From: SIAJ01 sp036266155
GTDB taxonomy: Bacteria > Planctomycetota > Planctomycetia > Gemmatales > Gemmataceae
DNA length: 11,189 bases
Assembly: GCA_036266155.1 (NCBI GenBank)
Contig: DATANR010000404.1
Span: forward strand, 1 to 11,189
Direction of reading: 5' to 3'
The position numbers and the translations under genes were made by a program. Under the pieces are notes generated by a model. The model worked only from the letters and a program-made list of their open reading frames with translations, was not told the origin of the DNA and made no database searches. Positions 1 to 7,188 of this stretch are shown here, in pieces. Within the stretch, counting starts at the first letter, position 1. Every line of letters starts with the position of its first letter.

Positions 1-65
1 AAAGACTTCGACGGACTTCGTCATTTTGGAGAACCGCGCCAGGCAACGCTCCCCCGATTGTGCCG

Positions 66-71
66 TACAAT
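66..71 (+). promoter_or_regulatory. Possible -10 box (TACAAT) for the cyclase gene
   Basis: TACAAT is one base from the sigma-70 -10 consensus and lies about 31 bases upstream of the ATG at 103. No good -35 element is visible at the usual 16-18 base spacing, so this is weak. If it is used, transcription would start near 78, which would rule out the upstream TTG (58) and ATG (70) and favour the start at 103. Confidence 0.2.
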
Positions 72-102
72 GGTATCGATCCACGTTTGTGGGACCGCAC
101 TT

Positions 103-1917
103 ATGGCCGTCGGCTGGCAATTGCGCATTTACGAGAACCAGCGACTCGTCCATTCCACGGATGGAACCGGCGCCATCGAGCTGGGCAGGCAGGCCGTCGG
201 TGAGCCCGGCCCATTTGCCGAGGTCCGCGACGCGAGCGTGCGTCGGCTGGTGATCGCCCGGCTGGACGAGGATACGGTCTCGCGCAAACACGTCCGCCTT
301 GATGCCCTGGCCGATGGGCGCATTCGGCTCGGCAACCTGAGCACGAAACTTCCGATCCAACTCGGCGGCGGCGCCGAGGTGCCGCCGAGCGGCAATGTCG
401 AGCTGCCGTTGCCGACCGTCCTTACTGTGGGTCGACGGACGATTCGCATTCAGCCGGCCGAAGAAGCGCCGCCGCTCTTGGCGCTGCCGGAAGCGACGAT
501 GCCGCCGCAATTGGGCACGCCGGCGCGGCGCACCGTATCGCGGCCATCCGTGCTCGGCATGGATGTCGAACAGATGTGTCGCTGGCTGCAAGCGGCGATG
601 GGCGTGCTGCAGGGAGTCGCCGGCTCCCGTGAGTTCTTTCCGCGCGCGGCCCGGGCCGTCGTCGATCTGGTTGGCCTCGACTCGGGCCGAGTGCTGCTGC
701 TCGATGGCAATGAGTGGCGCGTGCAAGCGGCCGAGTATGCCGATGGCCCGCCGAGCAATCCGGACTGGCGCCCGAGCCGGCAGGTCCTGGCCCGGCTCGT
801 GGGCGAGAAGCGAACGTGCTGGATCGGCGCCCAAGAAGCCAGCCACGGACAAAGTCTGATCGGGATGGATGCGGTCGTTGCCGCGCCGATCTTGAACGCG
901 GTGGGCGACGTCATCGGAGCACTATACGGCGACCGCCGTCAGGCACGTGGATTGAGTCAAGCGGGTTCCATCACCAAGCTGGAAGCCATGCTCGTCGAAC
1001 TGCTCGCCGGCGGCGTGGCCGCGGGGTTGGCGTGTATCGAACAAGAGCAGTTGATCGTTCGCGCACGCGTGCAATTCGAACAGTTCTTCACACCCGAGTT
1101 GGCCCGCCAACTGGAGGCCGAGCCGGACCTCTTGCGTGGCCGCGATTTGGACATCACGGTCTTGTTCTGCGACGTGCGCGGCTTCAGCCGGTTTTCCGAA
1201 AAGCTCGGGCCGGCCGGCACCGTTGAATGGCTGGCCGACGTGATGGGGACGCTCTCCGAATGCGTGCTCGCCCATCGCGGCGTGCTCGTCGACTATATCG
1301 GCGACGAGTTGATGGCCATGTGGGGCGCGCCGGTCGAGCAGCCGGACCAGGCCCGGCTGGCCGCGTCCGCCGCGCTCGACATGCTGGCCCAGTTGCCGAA
1401 ATTGAACGAACGCTGGGCTCCGATCCTCGGTGGTTCGATGGGCTTCGGCGTCGGCCTGAACACCGGGCCGGCACGCGTCGGCAACACGGGCACGCAGCGC
1501 AAGTTCAAGTATGGGCCGCTGGGCAACTCGGTCAATCTGTCCAGCCGCGTGCAGGGCGCCACTAAGTATCTCAAGGCCCCGTTGCTGGTGACCAAGGCCA
1601 CGCACTCCCGGCTCGATGGCAGCATGCTGGGGCGCCGGGTCTGCTCGGTGCGCGTGGTCAATATTGCGGAACCGGTCGCCCTGTATGAACTCGTGCCGCC
1701 CGGTCGACCCGGTTGGCCCGCTCTGGCGGCCGCATACGAGGACGCATTGAAACGGTTCGAGAAGCGCGACCTGGACGGCGCCATGCGCGGGCTGTTCCAG
1801 CTCCTCTCGAGCAACCCGGATGACGGACCGGCGCTGGTTTTGCTGTCGCGCGTGATCGCGCTCCGCGACGCCGACCCGACGGAATTCGATCCGGTGTGGG
1901 AACTGCCTGGAAAGTAA
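103..1917 (+). CDS. FHA-GAF-class III nucleotide cyclase (adenylate/guanylate cyclase family)
   Basis: A 604-residue soluble signalling enzyme. An FHA-like domain (about 5-115) has G28-R29, S60/H63 in a 'VSRKH' motif and N78, the usual phosphothreonine-binding positions. A GAF-like domain follows (about 175-315), then a helical linker and a class III cyclase domain (about 345-520). The metal aspartates are D357 ('FCDVRGFS') and D401 ('YIGDELM'); the transition-state pair is N478 and R482 ('GNSVNLSSR'). The base-recognition positions are unusual, D397 and G471, instead of Lys with Asp/Thr (ATP) or Glu with Cys (GTP), so the product is unassigned. A short helical tail ends in 'VWELPGK'. No membrane segment is seen. 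I chose the ATG at 103 because the first FHA strand begins right after it; ATG 70 and TTG 58 are in frame but extend into sequence with no domain. The kinase gene follows after 64 bp, suggesting co-transcription. Confidence 0.9.
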   Translation: MAVGWQLRIYENQRLVHSTDGTGAIELGRQAVGEPGPFAEVRDASVRRLVIARLDEDTVSRKHVRLDALADGRIRLGNLSTKLPIQLGGGAEVPPSGNVELPLPTVLTVGRRTIRIQPAEEAPPLLALPEATMPPQLGTPARRTVSRPSVLGMDVEQMCRWLQAAMGVLQGVAGSREFFPRAARAVVDLVGLDSGRVLLLDGNEWRVQAAEYADGPPSNPDWRPSRQVLARLVGEKRTCWIGAQEASHGQSLIGMDAVVAAPILNAVGDVIGALYGDRRQARGLSQAGSITKLEAMLVELLAGGVAAGLACIEQEQLIVRARVQFEQFFTPELARQLEAEPDLLRGRDLDITVLFCDVRGFSRFSEKLGPAGTVEWLADVMGTLSECVLAHRGVLVDYIGDELMAMWGAPVEQPDQARLAASAALDMLAQLPKLNERWAPILGGSMGFGVGLNTGPARVGNTGTQRKFKYGPLGNSVNLSSRVQGATKYLKAPLLVTKATHSRLDGSMLGRRVCSVRVVNIAEPVALYELVPPGRPGWPALAAAYEDALKRFEKRDLDGAMRGLFQLLSSNPDDGPALVLLSRVIALRDADPTEFDPVWELPGK

Positions 1918-1971
1918 TGCAAGCCGCCGCCAATTCTCAATCGTCGTAAGTGCAGGATTGCCCGACTCGTC

Positions 1972-1977
1972 AGGTGA
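1972..1977 (+). promoter_or_regulatory. Ribosome binding site of the kinase gene
   Basis: AGGTGA lies four bases before the ATG at 1982. It decides that start over the in-frame TTG at 1958, which has no purine-rich sequence at a suitable distance. Confidence 0.55.
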
Positions 1978-1981
1978 ACCC

Positions 1982-4900
1982 ATGTCGCAAGCTCTCGCCG
2001 ACCGCAATTTGCTTTTTGGCGTCCTGGCCGTGCAAATGGACTTCGTGACGCGCGAACAGCTCGTCAATGCGATGAACGCCTGGTCGCACGACAAGACGCG
2101 CAGCGTCGGCGACATCCTGCGCTCACACAAGGTGATCGCGGCCGACGAGCAGGAATTGCTCGATGCCCTGGTGAACAAGCATCTCGTCCGGCATGGCAAC
2201 GAACTGGGGAAGTGCCTGGAATCGATTGGTCCGGCGGGGCCGATCGGCGAAGCTCTATCGTCCATCACCGACCCGATGTTCCAGACGAGCCTGGGAACTT
2301 TACTGAGTCGCGGGCCGGCGCCGATCCCCGACAATTCTGGTGCGACCAACGTCGATGTATACGCGACCCGCGTAGGAACGATGACCGGCACGCCGACCTC
2401 GCCGACCCCTGCGGCAGCCACGGAGCGAACGGGAAGATTCCGCGTCGTGCGCCCGCACGCCCGCGGAGGATTGGGTGAAGTCTTCGTCGCCAACGACGGC
2501 GAGCTGAACCGCGAGGTCGCGCTCAAGGAGATCCAGGGCCAGTACGCCGACCACACGGAGAGCAGGACGCGGTTCGTGCTCGAAGCAGAAATCACCGGGG
2601 CCTTGGAACATCCGGGCATCGTCCCGGTGTACGGCCTCGGTCAGTATCCCGATGGTCGGCCTTTCTACGCCATGCGTTTCATCCGCGGCGACAGTTTGCA
2701 GGATGCAGTCAAGCGCTTTCATGCCGCGGATAGCGCGGACCGCGATCCGGGCGAACGAGCGCTCGCGTTGCGCGGGCTGCTCAGGCGCTTTATTGATGTG
2801 TGCCATGCCATTGCCTACGCCCACAGTCGTGGCGTCATCCATCGCGACCTGAAACCGGGCAACGTGATGCTCGGCCAGTTCGGTGAAACGCTCGTCGTCG
2901 ACTGGGGCCTGGCCAAGCCGCTCGGCGCGACGGCCGCGCCGGAAACGCTGCCGCTGTCGGTGGAGGGGGCGATCCTGCCGTCGTCGCTCGGGGAATCGGC
3001 GCCAACGTATGCGGGGATGGCAGTCGGCACGCCGCAATACATGAGCCCGGAACAGGCCGCAGGCCGCGTCGAGGAGATGGGCCCGCCCAGCGACGTGTAT
3101 AGTCTCGGTGCGACGCTCTATAGCGTGCTCACGGGCAAGCCGCCCTTGGAAGCGACGAACATCGCCGACCTGCTCATGCGCGTACAACGCGGCGACATTC
3201 CACCGGCACGCAGCGCCAATCCACGCGTACCAGCGGCGCTCGAAGCCATTTGCCAGAAGGCGATGCAGATCTTGCCAGAGAACCGTTATACCTCGCCAAA
3301 GCTGCTCGCCGATGACGTCGAATGTTGGCTCGCAGATGAACCAGTCAGTGCCTGGCGCGAGCCGTGGATCGTCCGGGCTCGACGGTGGGCCCGACGGCAT
3401 CGCACTGGGGTGACGACCGCGGCGGCAATCCTGATCGTGGCCGGCATCAGCCTCGCCATCGCGACCGTTCTGCTCACGGCCGCCAACAAGCGCGAGCGCG
3501 CCGCCAAGCTCGAAGCCCAGGCCAATTACAAACTCGCTCGCCAGGCCGTCGACAAGTATCACACAGAAGTTAGCGAAGATGTTTTGCTGCACGAGCCCGG
3601 CATGGAGCCGTTGCGACGCAAGCTCCTCGAGTCCGCTCGCGAGTTCTATACGAAGTTCGTGGAGCAGCGGACGAACGATCCAGAAGTGAAAGCGGAGTTG
3701 GGTCGAGCGCTCTACCGCCTGGCGCAGATCACCGCGGACGTCGAGTCGAATCCGAAAGGCGTCGAACTTCATCGGCAAGCGCTCGCCATCTTCAACGAGT
3801 TGGCTGCCACCAAGCCGGACGACTCCGAACTGCTCGCGGACAAAGCGGCCTGCCTCCACCATCTCGGGCGGCTGCAGCAAGAACTCGATCTCTTGGCCGG
3901 CTCCCGCGAGTCCTATGAAGGCGCCATCGCCTTGTGGACACAATTGCGCGATAAGCAACCGGATGAACCGCGCTATCGCAACGACGAGGCCCGCAGCCGG
4001 CTCGGACTCGGCAATGTCGAGCAAGCGTTACGGCGCGTCGAACGAGCGCGCGAGGAATACACGAAGGCTCTGGCGATCCGGGAGCCGTTGGCGGCCGAGA
4101 ATCCGGAGCGCAACGACTTCGCTCGCGATCTCGCCGTCACCCGGCACAACCTGGCGATGGTGCAGACCTCCGCGGGGCCAGCCGACCAGGCCGCCGAGAA
4201 CTTCGCCAAGGCCCTGGCGGCGCAAGAAAAGCTCGCCAAGGCAAATCCAAACGTCACGCAATACCAAGTGGACATTGCACGGACGCACGTCAACATGGGC
4301 TGGCTCAAACGTCAGAAGGGACTACTGCCAGACGCGGTCGCCGAGTTCGCGCTCGCCGCGGAACTATGGAAAGCGCTGGCCGATGCGCACCCGATCGTCT
4401 GGCGCTTTCGCATTGGGCAGGCCAAAGTGCTAGGCGAATTGTGCCAGGTCCGGCGGGCCAATCGCAATGACGTTGGCGCCGCGGATGCGTGCAACCAGGC
4501 CCAAGCGATTTTCAAGGAAATGCTGGCGGCCCCGTCGCTCGTCCCGGCCGACAAGAAGGAAATCGCCGCCGGCTTCCGCTTGCTCGGCGACGTGCATCGC
4601 TCCGCCGCCCGGCCAGTCGAATCGCGGGCCGCCTACGAACAGGCTCTCAATCTGTTGGAGCCGATGACGAACGCTCCGGACGCCTTACCGGAATACACTG
4701 CGGAGCTGGCCCGTGTTTGGAACAACCTCGGCTTGCTGGCCCGCGCGGAAAAGAAGTCGGCGCTGGCCGAGGCGGCCTTTCGCAAGGCGATGACCTTGTG
4801 GGAAGGTCTGACGGCCGCGCATCCAGAGAACATCGACTACGCGGCCGGCCTCGCGGTCGCTCGCAAGAACCTCGGCGACTTGGCTGGCGAAGGTGGACGG

Positions 4901-5455
4901 GCGATCGCTGCGGCCGAATTCTACGGTCAAGCAATCGGCGGCCTGGAAGACGGCAAAGCGAGCCGCGGCGAAACGCGTGAGGCACGCTTTGCTCTTGGCA
5001 ATGCGTTCATGGCTCGGGCGCAGACGTTCTCCGACATGCGCCGCGATACCGACGCGTTACCCGACTGGGAACGCGCGATGGGTTTGACGACCGGCGTCGA
5101 TCAGCTCTGGGTCCGCGTCGGCCAGGCACTAACTGTGGCCCGGATCGGCGATCACGCGCGCGCGGTTACCGAATCAGATTCGCTCGCTCCACTCGCGAAA
5201 ACGACGGGCGAAGTGCTGTATCGCCTCGCGTGCGCGTACTCGTTGTGCGCGGAGGCCGTGAGCCGCGATACCCGTGTGCCGAGCATCGATCAGAAGCGTC
5301 TCGCCGACGAATATGCGGAGAAGGCGGTGGATATGCTCCGCAAGGCAACAGCCGTCAAATACTTCGAGGCGCCTGCTAACAAGGATAAGCTGCTGAAGTC
5401 GCCTGACCTCAAAGCGGTTCGCGAACTGCCGGCGTACGGCAGCCTGTTGCAATAA
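1982..5455 (+). CDS. Membrane-anchored Ser/Thr protein kinase with C-terminal TPR-like repeats
   Basis: A 1157-residue Hanks-type kinase. Residues 1-75 ('DRNLLFGVLAVQMDFV') form an N-terminal block I recognise from planctomycete kinases, function unknown. A Thr/Pro-rich linker leads to the kinase domain (about 153-440). It has a Gly-rich loop 160-167, with Ala for the first Gly, K182 ('VALKEI'), probable alpha-C glutamate E201, catalytic D289 and N294 ('HRDLKPGN'), D307 in DWG instead of DFG, a long activation segment of about 40 residues, and 'GTPQYMSPE'. All residues needed for catalysis are present. A single hydrophobic helix (about 477-500) puts the kinase in the cytoplasm and the rest across the membrane. 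Residues 571-1002 repeat every 48 residues as helical pairs, probably a protein-binding scaffold. The gene lies 64 bp downstream of the FHA-cyclase gene, and a phosphothreonine on this kinase is a plausible FHA ligand (inference). Confidence 0.93.
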   Translation: MSQALADRNLLFGVLAVQMDFVTREQLVNAMNAWSHDKTRSVGDILRSHKVIAADEQELLDALVNKHLVRHGNELGKCLESIGPAGPIGEALSSITDPMFQTSLGTLLSRGPAPIPDNSGATNVDVYATRVGTMTGTPTSPTPAAATERTGRFRVVRPHARGGLGEVFVANDGELNREVALKEIQGQYADHTESRTRFVLEAEITGALEHPGIVPVYGLGQYPDGRPFYAMRFIRGDSLQDAVKRFHAADSADRDPGERALALRGLLRRFIDVCHAIAYAHSRGVIHRDLKPGNVMLGQFGETLVVDWGLAKPLGATAAPETLPLSVEGAILPSSLGESAPTYAGMAVGTPQYMSPEQAAGRVEEMGPPSDVYSLGATLYSVLTGKPPLEATNIADLLMRVQRGDIPPARSANPRVPAALEAICQKAMQILPENRYTSPKLLADDVECWLADEPVSAWREPWIVRARRWARRHRTGVTTAAAILIVAGISLAIATVLLTAANKRERAAKLEAQANYKLARQAVDKYHTEVSEDVLLHEPGMEPLRRKLLESAREFYTKFVEQRTNDPEVKAELGRALYRLAQITADVESNPKGVELHRQALAIFNELAATKPDDSELLADKAACLHHLGRLQQELDLLAGSRESYEGAIALWTQLRDKQPDEPRYRNDEARSRLGLGNVEQALRRVERAREEYTKALAIREPLAAENPERNDFARDLAVTRHNLAMVQTSAGPADQAAENFAKALAAQEKLAKANPNVTQYQVDIARTHVNMGWLKRQKGLLPDAVAEFALAAELWKALADAHPIVWRFRIGQAKVLGELCQVRRANRNDVGAADACNQAQAIFKEMLAAPSLVPADKKEIAAGFRLLGDVHRSAARPVESRAAYEQALNLLEPMTNAPDALPEYTAELARVWNNLGLLARAEKKSALAEAAFRKAMTLWEGLTAAHPENIDYAAGLAVARKNLGDLAGEGGRAIAAAEFYGQAIGGLEDGKASRGETREARFALGNAFMARAQTFSDMRRDTDALPDWERAMGLTTGVDQLWVRVGQALTVARIGDHARAVTESDSLAPLAKTTGEVLYRLACAYSLCAEAVSRDTRVPSIDQKRLADEYAEKAVDMLRKATAVKYFEAPANKDKLLKSPDLKAVRELPAYGSLLQ
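3692..4987 (+). repeat. Nine TPR-like units, mostly at an exact 48-residue (144 bp) period
   Basis: Inside the kinase gene, helix-starting segments recur at protein residues 571, 619, 667, 715, 763, 811, 861, 907 and 955. Examples are 'AELGRALYRL', 'ADKAACLHHL', 'RDLAVTRHNL' and 'AELARVWNNL'. The first five intervals are exactly 48 residues, then 50, 46 and 48. Each unit continues with a second helix of the type 'A...Y..AL.L...L....P'. The unit is longer than a classic 34-residue TPR. The similarity is at protein level only; the DNA has diverged. Confidence 0.75.
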
Positions 5456-5554
5456 CGATGTGACCGCAGGTTGCCGGCGCGCCACACCTTACCCCGCTTA
5501 CCGGAAAACTTCACCGTCCCCACACAGAACGACAAAGCGCACGACAAATTCCCG

Positions 5555-5593
5555 CCGAAGAGATGACAGTCCGTAGACCGGGCGTCTCTTCGG
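5555..5593 (+). promoter_or_regulatory. Hairpin overlapping the ribosome binding site of the outer-membrane gene
   Basis: CCGAAGAGA (5555-5563) and TCTCTTCGG (5585-5593) are perfect inverted repeats. A G-U and a G-C pair extend the stem inward to 5565/5583, giving 11 pairs around a loop of 17 bases. The 3' arm ends in the first two bases of the GGAGGG at 5592-5597, six bases before the ATG at 5604. There is no T-tract after it, so it does not look like a standard intrinsic terminator for the kinase gene. A role in translation of the downstream gene is inferred. Confidence 0.4.
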
Positions 5594-5603
5594 AGGGCGG
5601 GAC

Positions 5604-7028
5604 ATGCGCCGTACATGGTGGGTGGCGGGTTTGGTCGGCGGGTTGCTCGCGGCAAATGCGGGACGGGCCGATGACCTCAGCCCGCCCGTCGTTGAGCGGC
5701 TCGACATTACGGTCCTGCAGGTCCCCGAAGTCGTCAAGAAAGACGATCCCAAGGCCAAGGATCCGCCCAAGAAGGACGTGCCAAAGGCCAAGGAACCACC
5801 CAAGAAAGAGGCCGAGCCCGACGCCTTCGCTCGCGCTTCGGACATGAGCGGCGAAGCACCCGCTGGCTCGTTCTCTCGCATGATGGGCGACCTGATGGGC
5901 GGCGCCTACGCCACCCAGATCATCCAGGTGCCCGCTTATCAGGTGACCACCAAAACACTGTTCACCACACAAATCGTCACCAAAAGCATCAAGAATTCTC
6001 AGGGTGAACTGATTACGGCGATCATCACGATCCCCGTGCCGTCTGGTACAAAGACAGACTTCAAACAGACTGTCGTGACGACGCAAGCACAGGTTCCGAT
6101 CCTGGGCCGCGGCGCGTTCAAGATTGCGGAAAACGAACGACCGACGCCTGAGGATCGGTTCATCCTCAGCTTCAATGCTTATACGGGGTTGCCGGGCTCG
6201 TTGGGTGGACCGTCGCCCAATCTGCCGCCCATGGGCGACGGCTCGGCGCTTCCGACCTCGACGGTGACAAGGACCATCATCCCCCAGGCACCCGTGCTGT
6301 CGCCGATCGCTGCCGCGCCAAACGTGGCCGTGGCCGTCTCGCAAACGACGCTCAACGGCAGCCCCGCGTCGGTGCGGACGATCCTTCCGAATCCGAGTTC
6401 GACCGTCTATCGCGAAGTGATCGGCTTCGAAAAATCAATCTTCGACGGTCAGGTGTCCGTCGGCGTCCGGGCGCCGTTCTTCCAACAAGCAACGGGTGAC
6501 GGCAGCGTCGGCGCCAATGATTTCGGCGACCTGACGTTTGTCTTCAAATACTTGGCCTATCAGGATTCGCAGCTCGCGGGCTCGATCGGTCTCGCGGTCA
6601 CGGCTCCAACTGGCCCAGCGATTCCGACGGTTGTGGGCGACATCCACGGGAGCCTGCTCCAGCCGTTCGTCGGCGGCGTTGCCTCCTTCGGCGACGTATT
6701 CGGCATCGCCTTTTCGTCGGTCGCCATTCCGGTGAACAACAAAGACACGACTATCCTGTTCAACGATCTCGGCGTCGGCATGACGATTTACCAGGGCGGC
6801 CCTGGCAGCTTCTTGACGTGGCTGGCTCCGGTGACCGAAGTCCACGTGACCACGCCATTGAACAATCGGCTCAACGCGCTTGTCACGGTCCCGGACCTGG
6901 TGACGATCACGCAGGGCTTGCAGATGGGCTTCGGCGCGGCCGGCCTGAACCTCGGCGTCGCCATCCCAGTGACCGGCCCGCGGCCGTTCGACCTCGAAAT
7001 GCAGGTGCAGTTCAATCTGCGGTTCTAG
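5604..7028 (+). CDS. Secreted outer-membrane beta-barrel protein, planctomycete type
   Basis: A 474-residue protein. It begins with a signal peptide (1-22, 'RRTWW', hydrophobic core, then 'GRA-DD'), without a lipobox cysteine. A charged Lys/Pro-rich spacer (46-68) contains two 11-residue repeats. The segment 'FKIAENERPTPEDR' resembles one I know from planctomycete outer-membrane proteins. From about residue 270 to the end the chain is a run of amphipathic strands ('FGDLTFVFKY', 'GLAVTAPTGP', 'FNDLGVGMTIY') like the Phenol_MetA_deg-type porin family. It ends in phenylalanine ('VQFNLRF'), the usual barrel-assembly signal. It probably sits in the outer membrane as a channel or surface protein; the substrate is unknown. 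The start is set by GGAGGG six bases before the ATG. The gene lies 148 bp after the kinase gene and may have its own promoter. Confidence 0.85.
   Translation: MRRTWWVAGLVGGLLAANAGRADDLSPPVVERLDITVLQVPEVVKKDDPKAKDPPKKDVPKAKEPPKKEAEPDAFARASDMSGEAPAGSFSRMMGDLMGGAYATQIIQVPAYQVTTKTLFTTQIVTKSIKNSQGELITAIITIPVPSGTKTDFKQTVVTTQAQVPILGRGAFKIAENERPTPEDRFILSFNAYTGLPGSLGGPSPNLPPMGDGSALPTSTVTRTIIPQAPVLSPIAAAPNVAVAVSQTTLNGSPASVRTILPNPSSTVYREVIGFEKSIFDGQVSVGVRAPFFQQATGDGSVGANDFGDLTFVFKYLAYQDSQLAGSIGLAVTAPTGPAIPTVVGDIHGSLLQPFVGGVASFGDVFGIAFSSVAIPVNNKDTTILFNDLGVGMTIYQGGPGSFLTWLAPVTEVHVTTPLNNRLNALVTVPDLVTITQGLQMGFGAAGLNLGVAIPVTGPRPFDLEMQVQFNLRF
5739..5804 (+). repeat. Two tandem 33-bp units encoding a Lys/Pro-rich spacer
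   Basis: The units 5739-5771 and 5772-5804 encode 'KDDPKAKDPPK' and 'KDVPKAKEPPK'. They differ at two of eleven residues (D/V and D/E), plus silent changes. The repeat follows the mature N-terminal region of the barrel protein and could span periplasm or bind an acidic partner. Confidence 0.75.
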
Positions 7029-7069
7029 CGGTTGATTGCAGTACTTCCGTAGTCCAGGCAGCCTGCTTT

Positions 7070-7088
7070 CCTCTCGCAGAGCGAGAGG
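7070..7088 (+). terminator. Perfect 8-bp hairpin, possible terminator of the barrel gene
   Basis: CCTCTCGC, loop AGA, GCGAGAGG forms an 8-bp stem 42 bases after the barrel stop codon. No T-tract follows, so it may act with a termination factor, protect the mRNA 3' end, or be a copy of a short intergenic palindrome. It is too GC-rich and exact to be ignored, but its function is inferred. Confidence 0.35.
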
Positions 7089-7155
7089 GCCACACTCTGG
7101 TACTGAGTACTCGGTGCGCGCCCTCTTGCTTCGCCCCCATCCCCCATTACCATCA

Positions 7156-7172
7156 CCCTTTCCCACCCTCCC
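7156..7172 (-). other. G-quadruplex-type motif on the - strand of the permease leader
   Basis: On the + strand, four CCC tracts are separated by TTT, A and T. The complement is therefore GGG-A-GGG-T-GGG-AAA-GGG, with very short loops. Two more CCCCC tracts lie just upstream (7134-7138 and 7141-7145). The motif is on the template strand, 17 bases before the ATG at 7189, where a Shine-Dalgarno sequence is missing. Confidence 0.5.
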
Positions 7173-7188
7173 GCCGCGAGCCGCTCTC

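Noticed and set aside
4..22. GACTTCG direct repeat and a 4-bp GACG/CGTC hairpin at the window start, followed by ATTTT
   Set aside because: It could be the terminator of an upstream gene, but the stem is too short and the upstream gene is not visible.
103..1917. Reading the cyclase as part of a Pycsar antiphage system
   Set aside because: There is no adjacent cyclic-nucleotide-binding toxic effector; the neighbour is a kinase, and the FHA-GAF architecture points to ordinary signalling.
922..2619. A 565-codon open frame on the - strand across the cyclase-kinase junction
   Set aside because: It is antisense to two well-supported genes, has low-complexity Arg/Ala/Gly/His composition and matches no domain. 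It is a shadow of high-GC codon bias.
2300..4024. A 574-codon - strand open frame inside the kinase gene
   Set aside because: It is fully antisense to conserved kinase motifs and its sequence shows no domain; long antisense frames are expected at this GC content.
7104..7114. GAGTACTC palindrome before the permease gene as an operator
   Set aside because: An isolated 8-base palindrome is expected by chance in a sequence of this length and has no repeat partner nearby.
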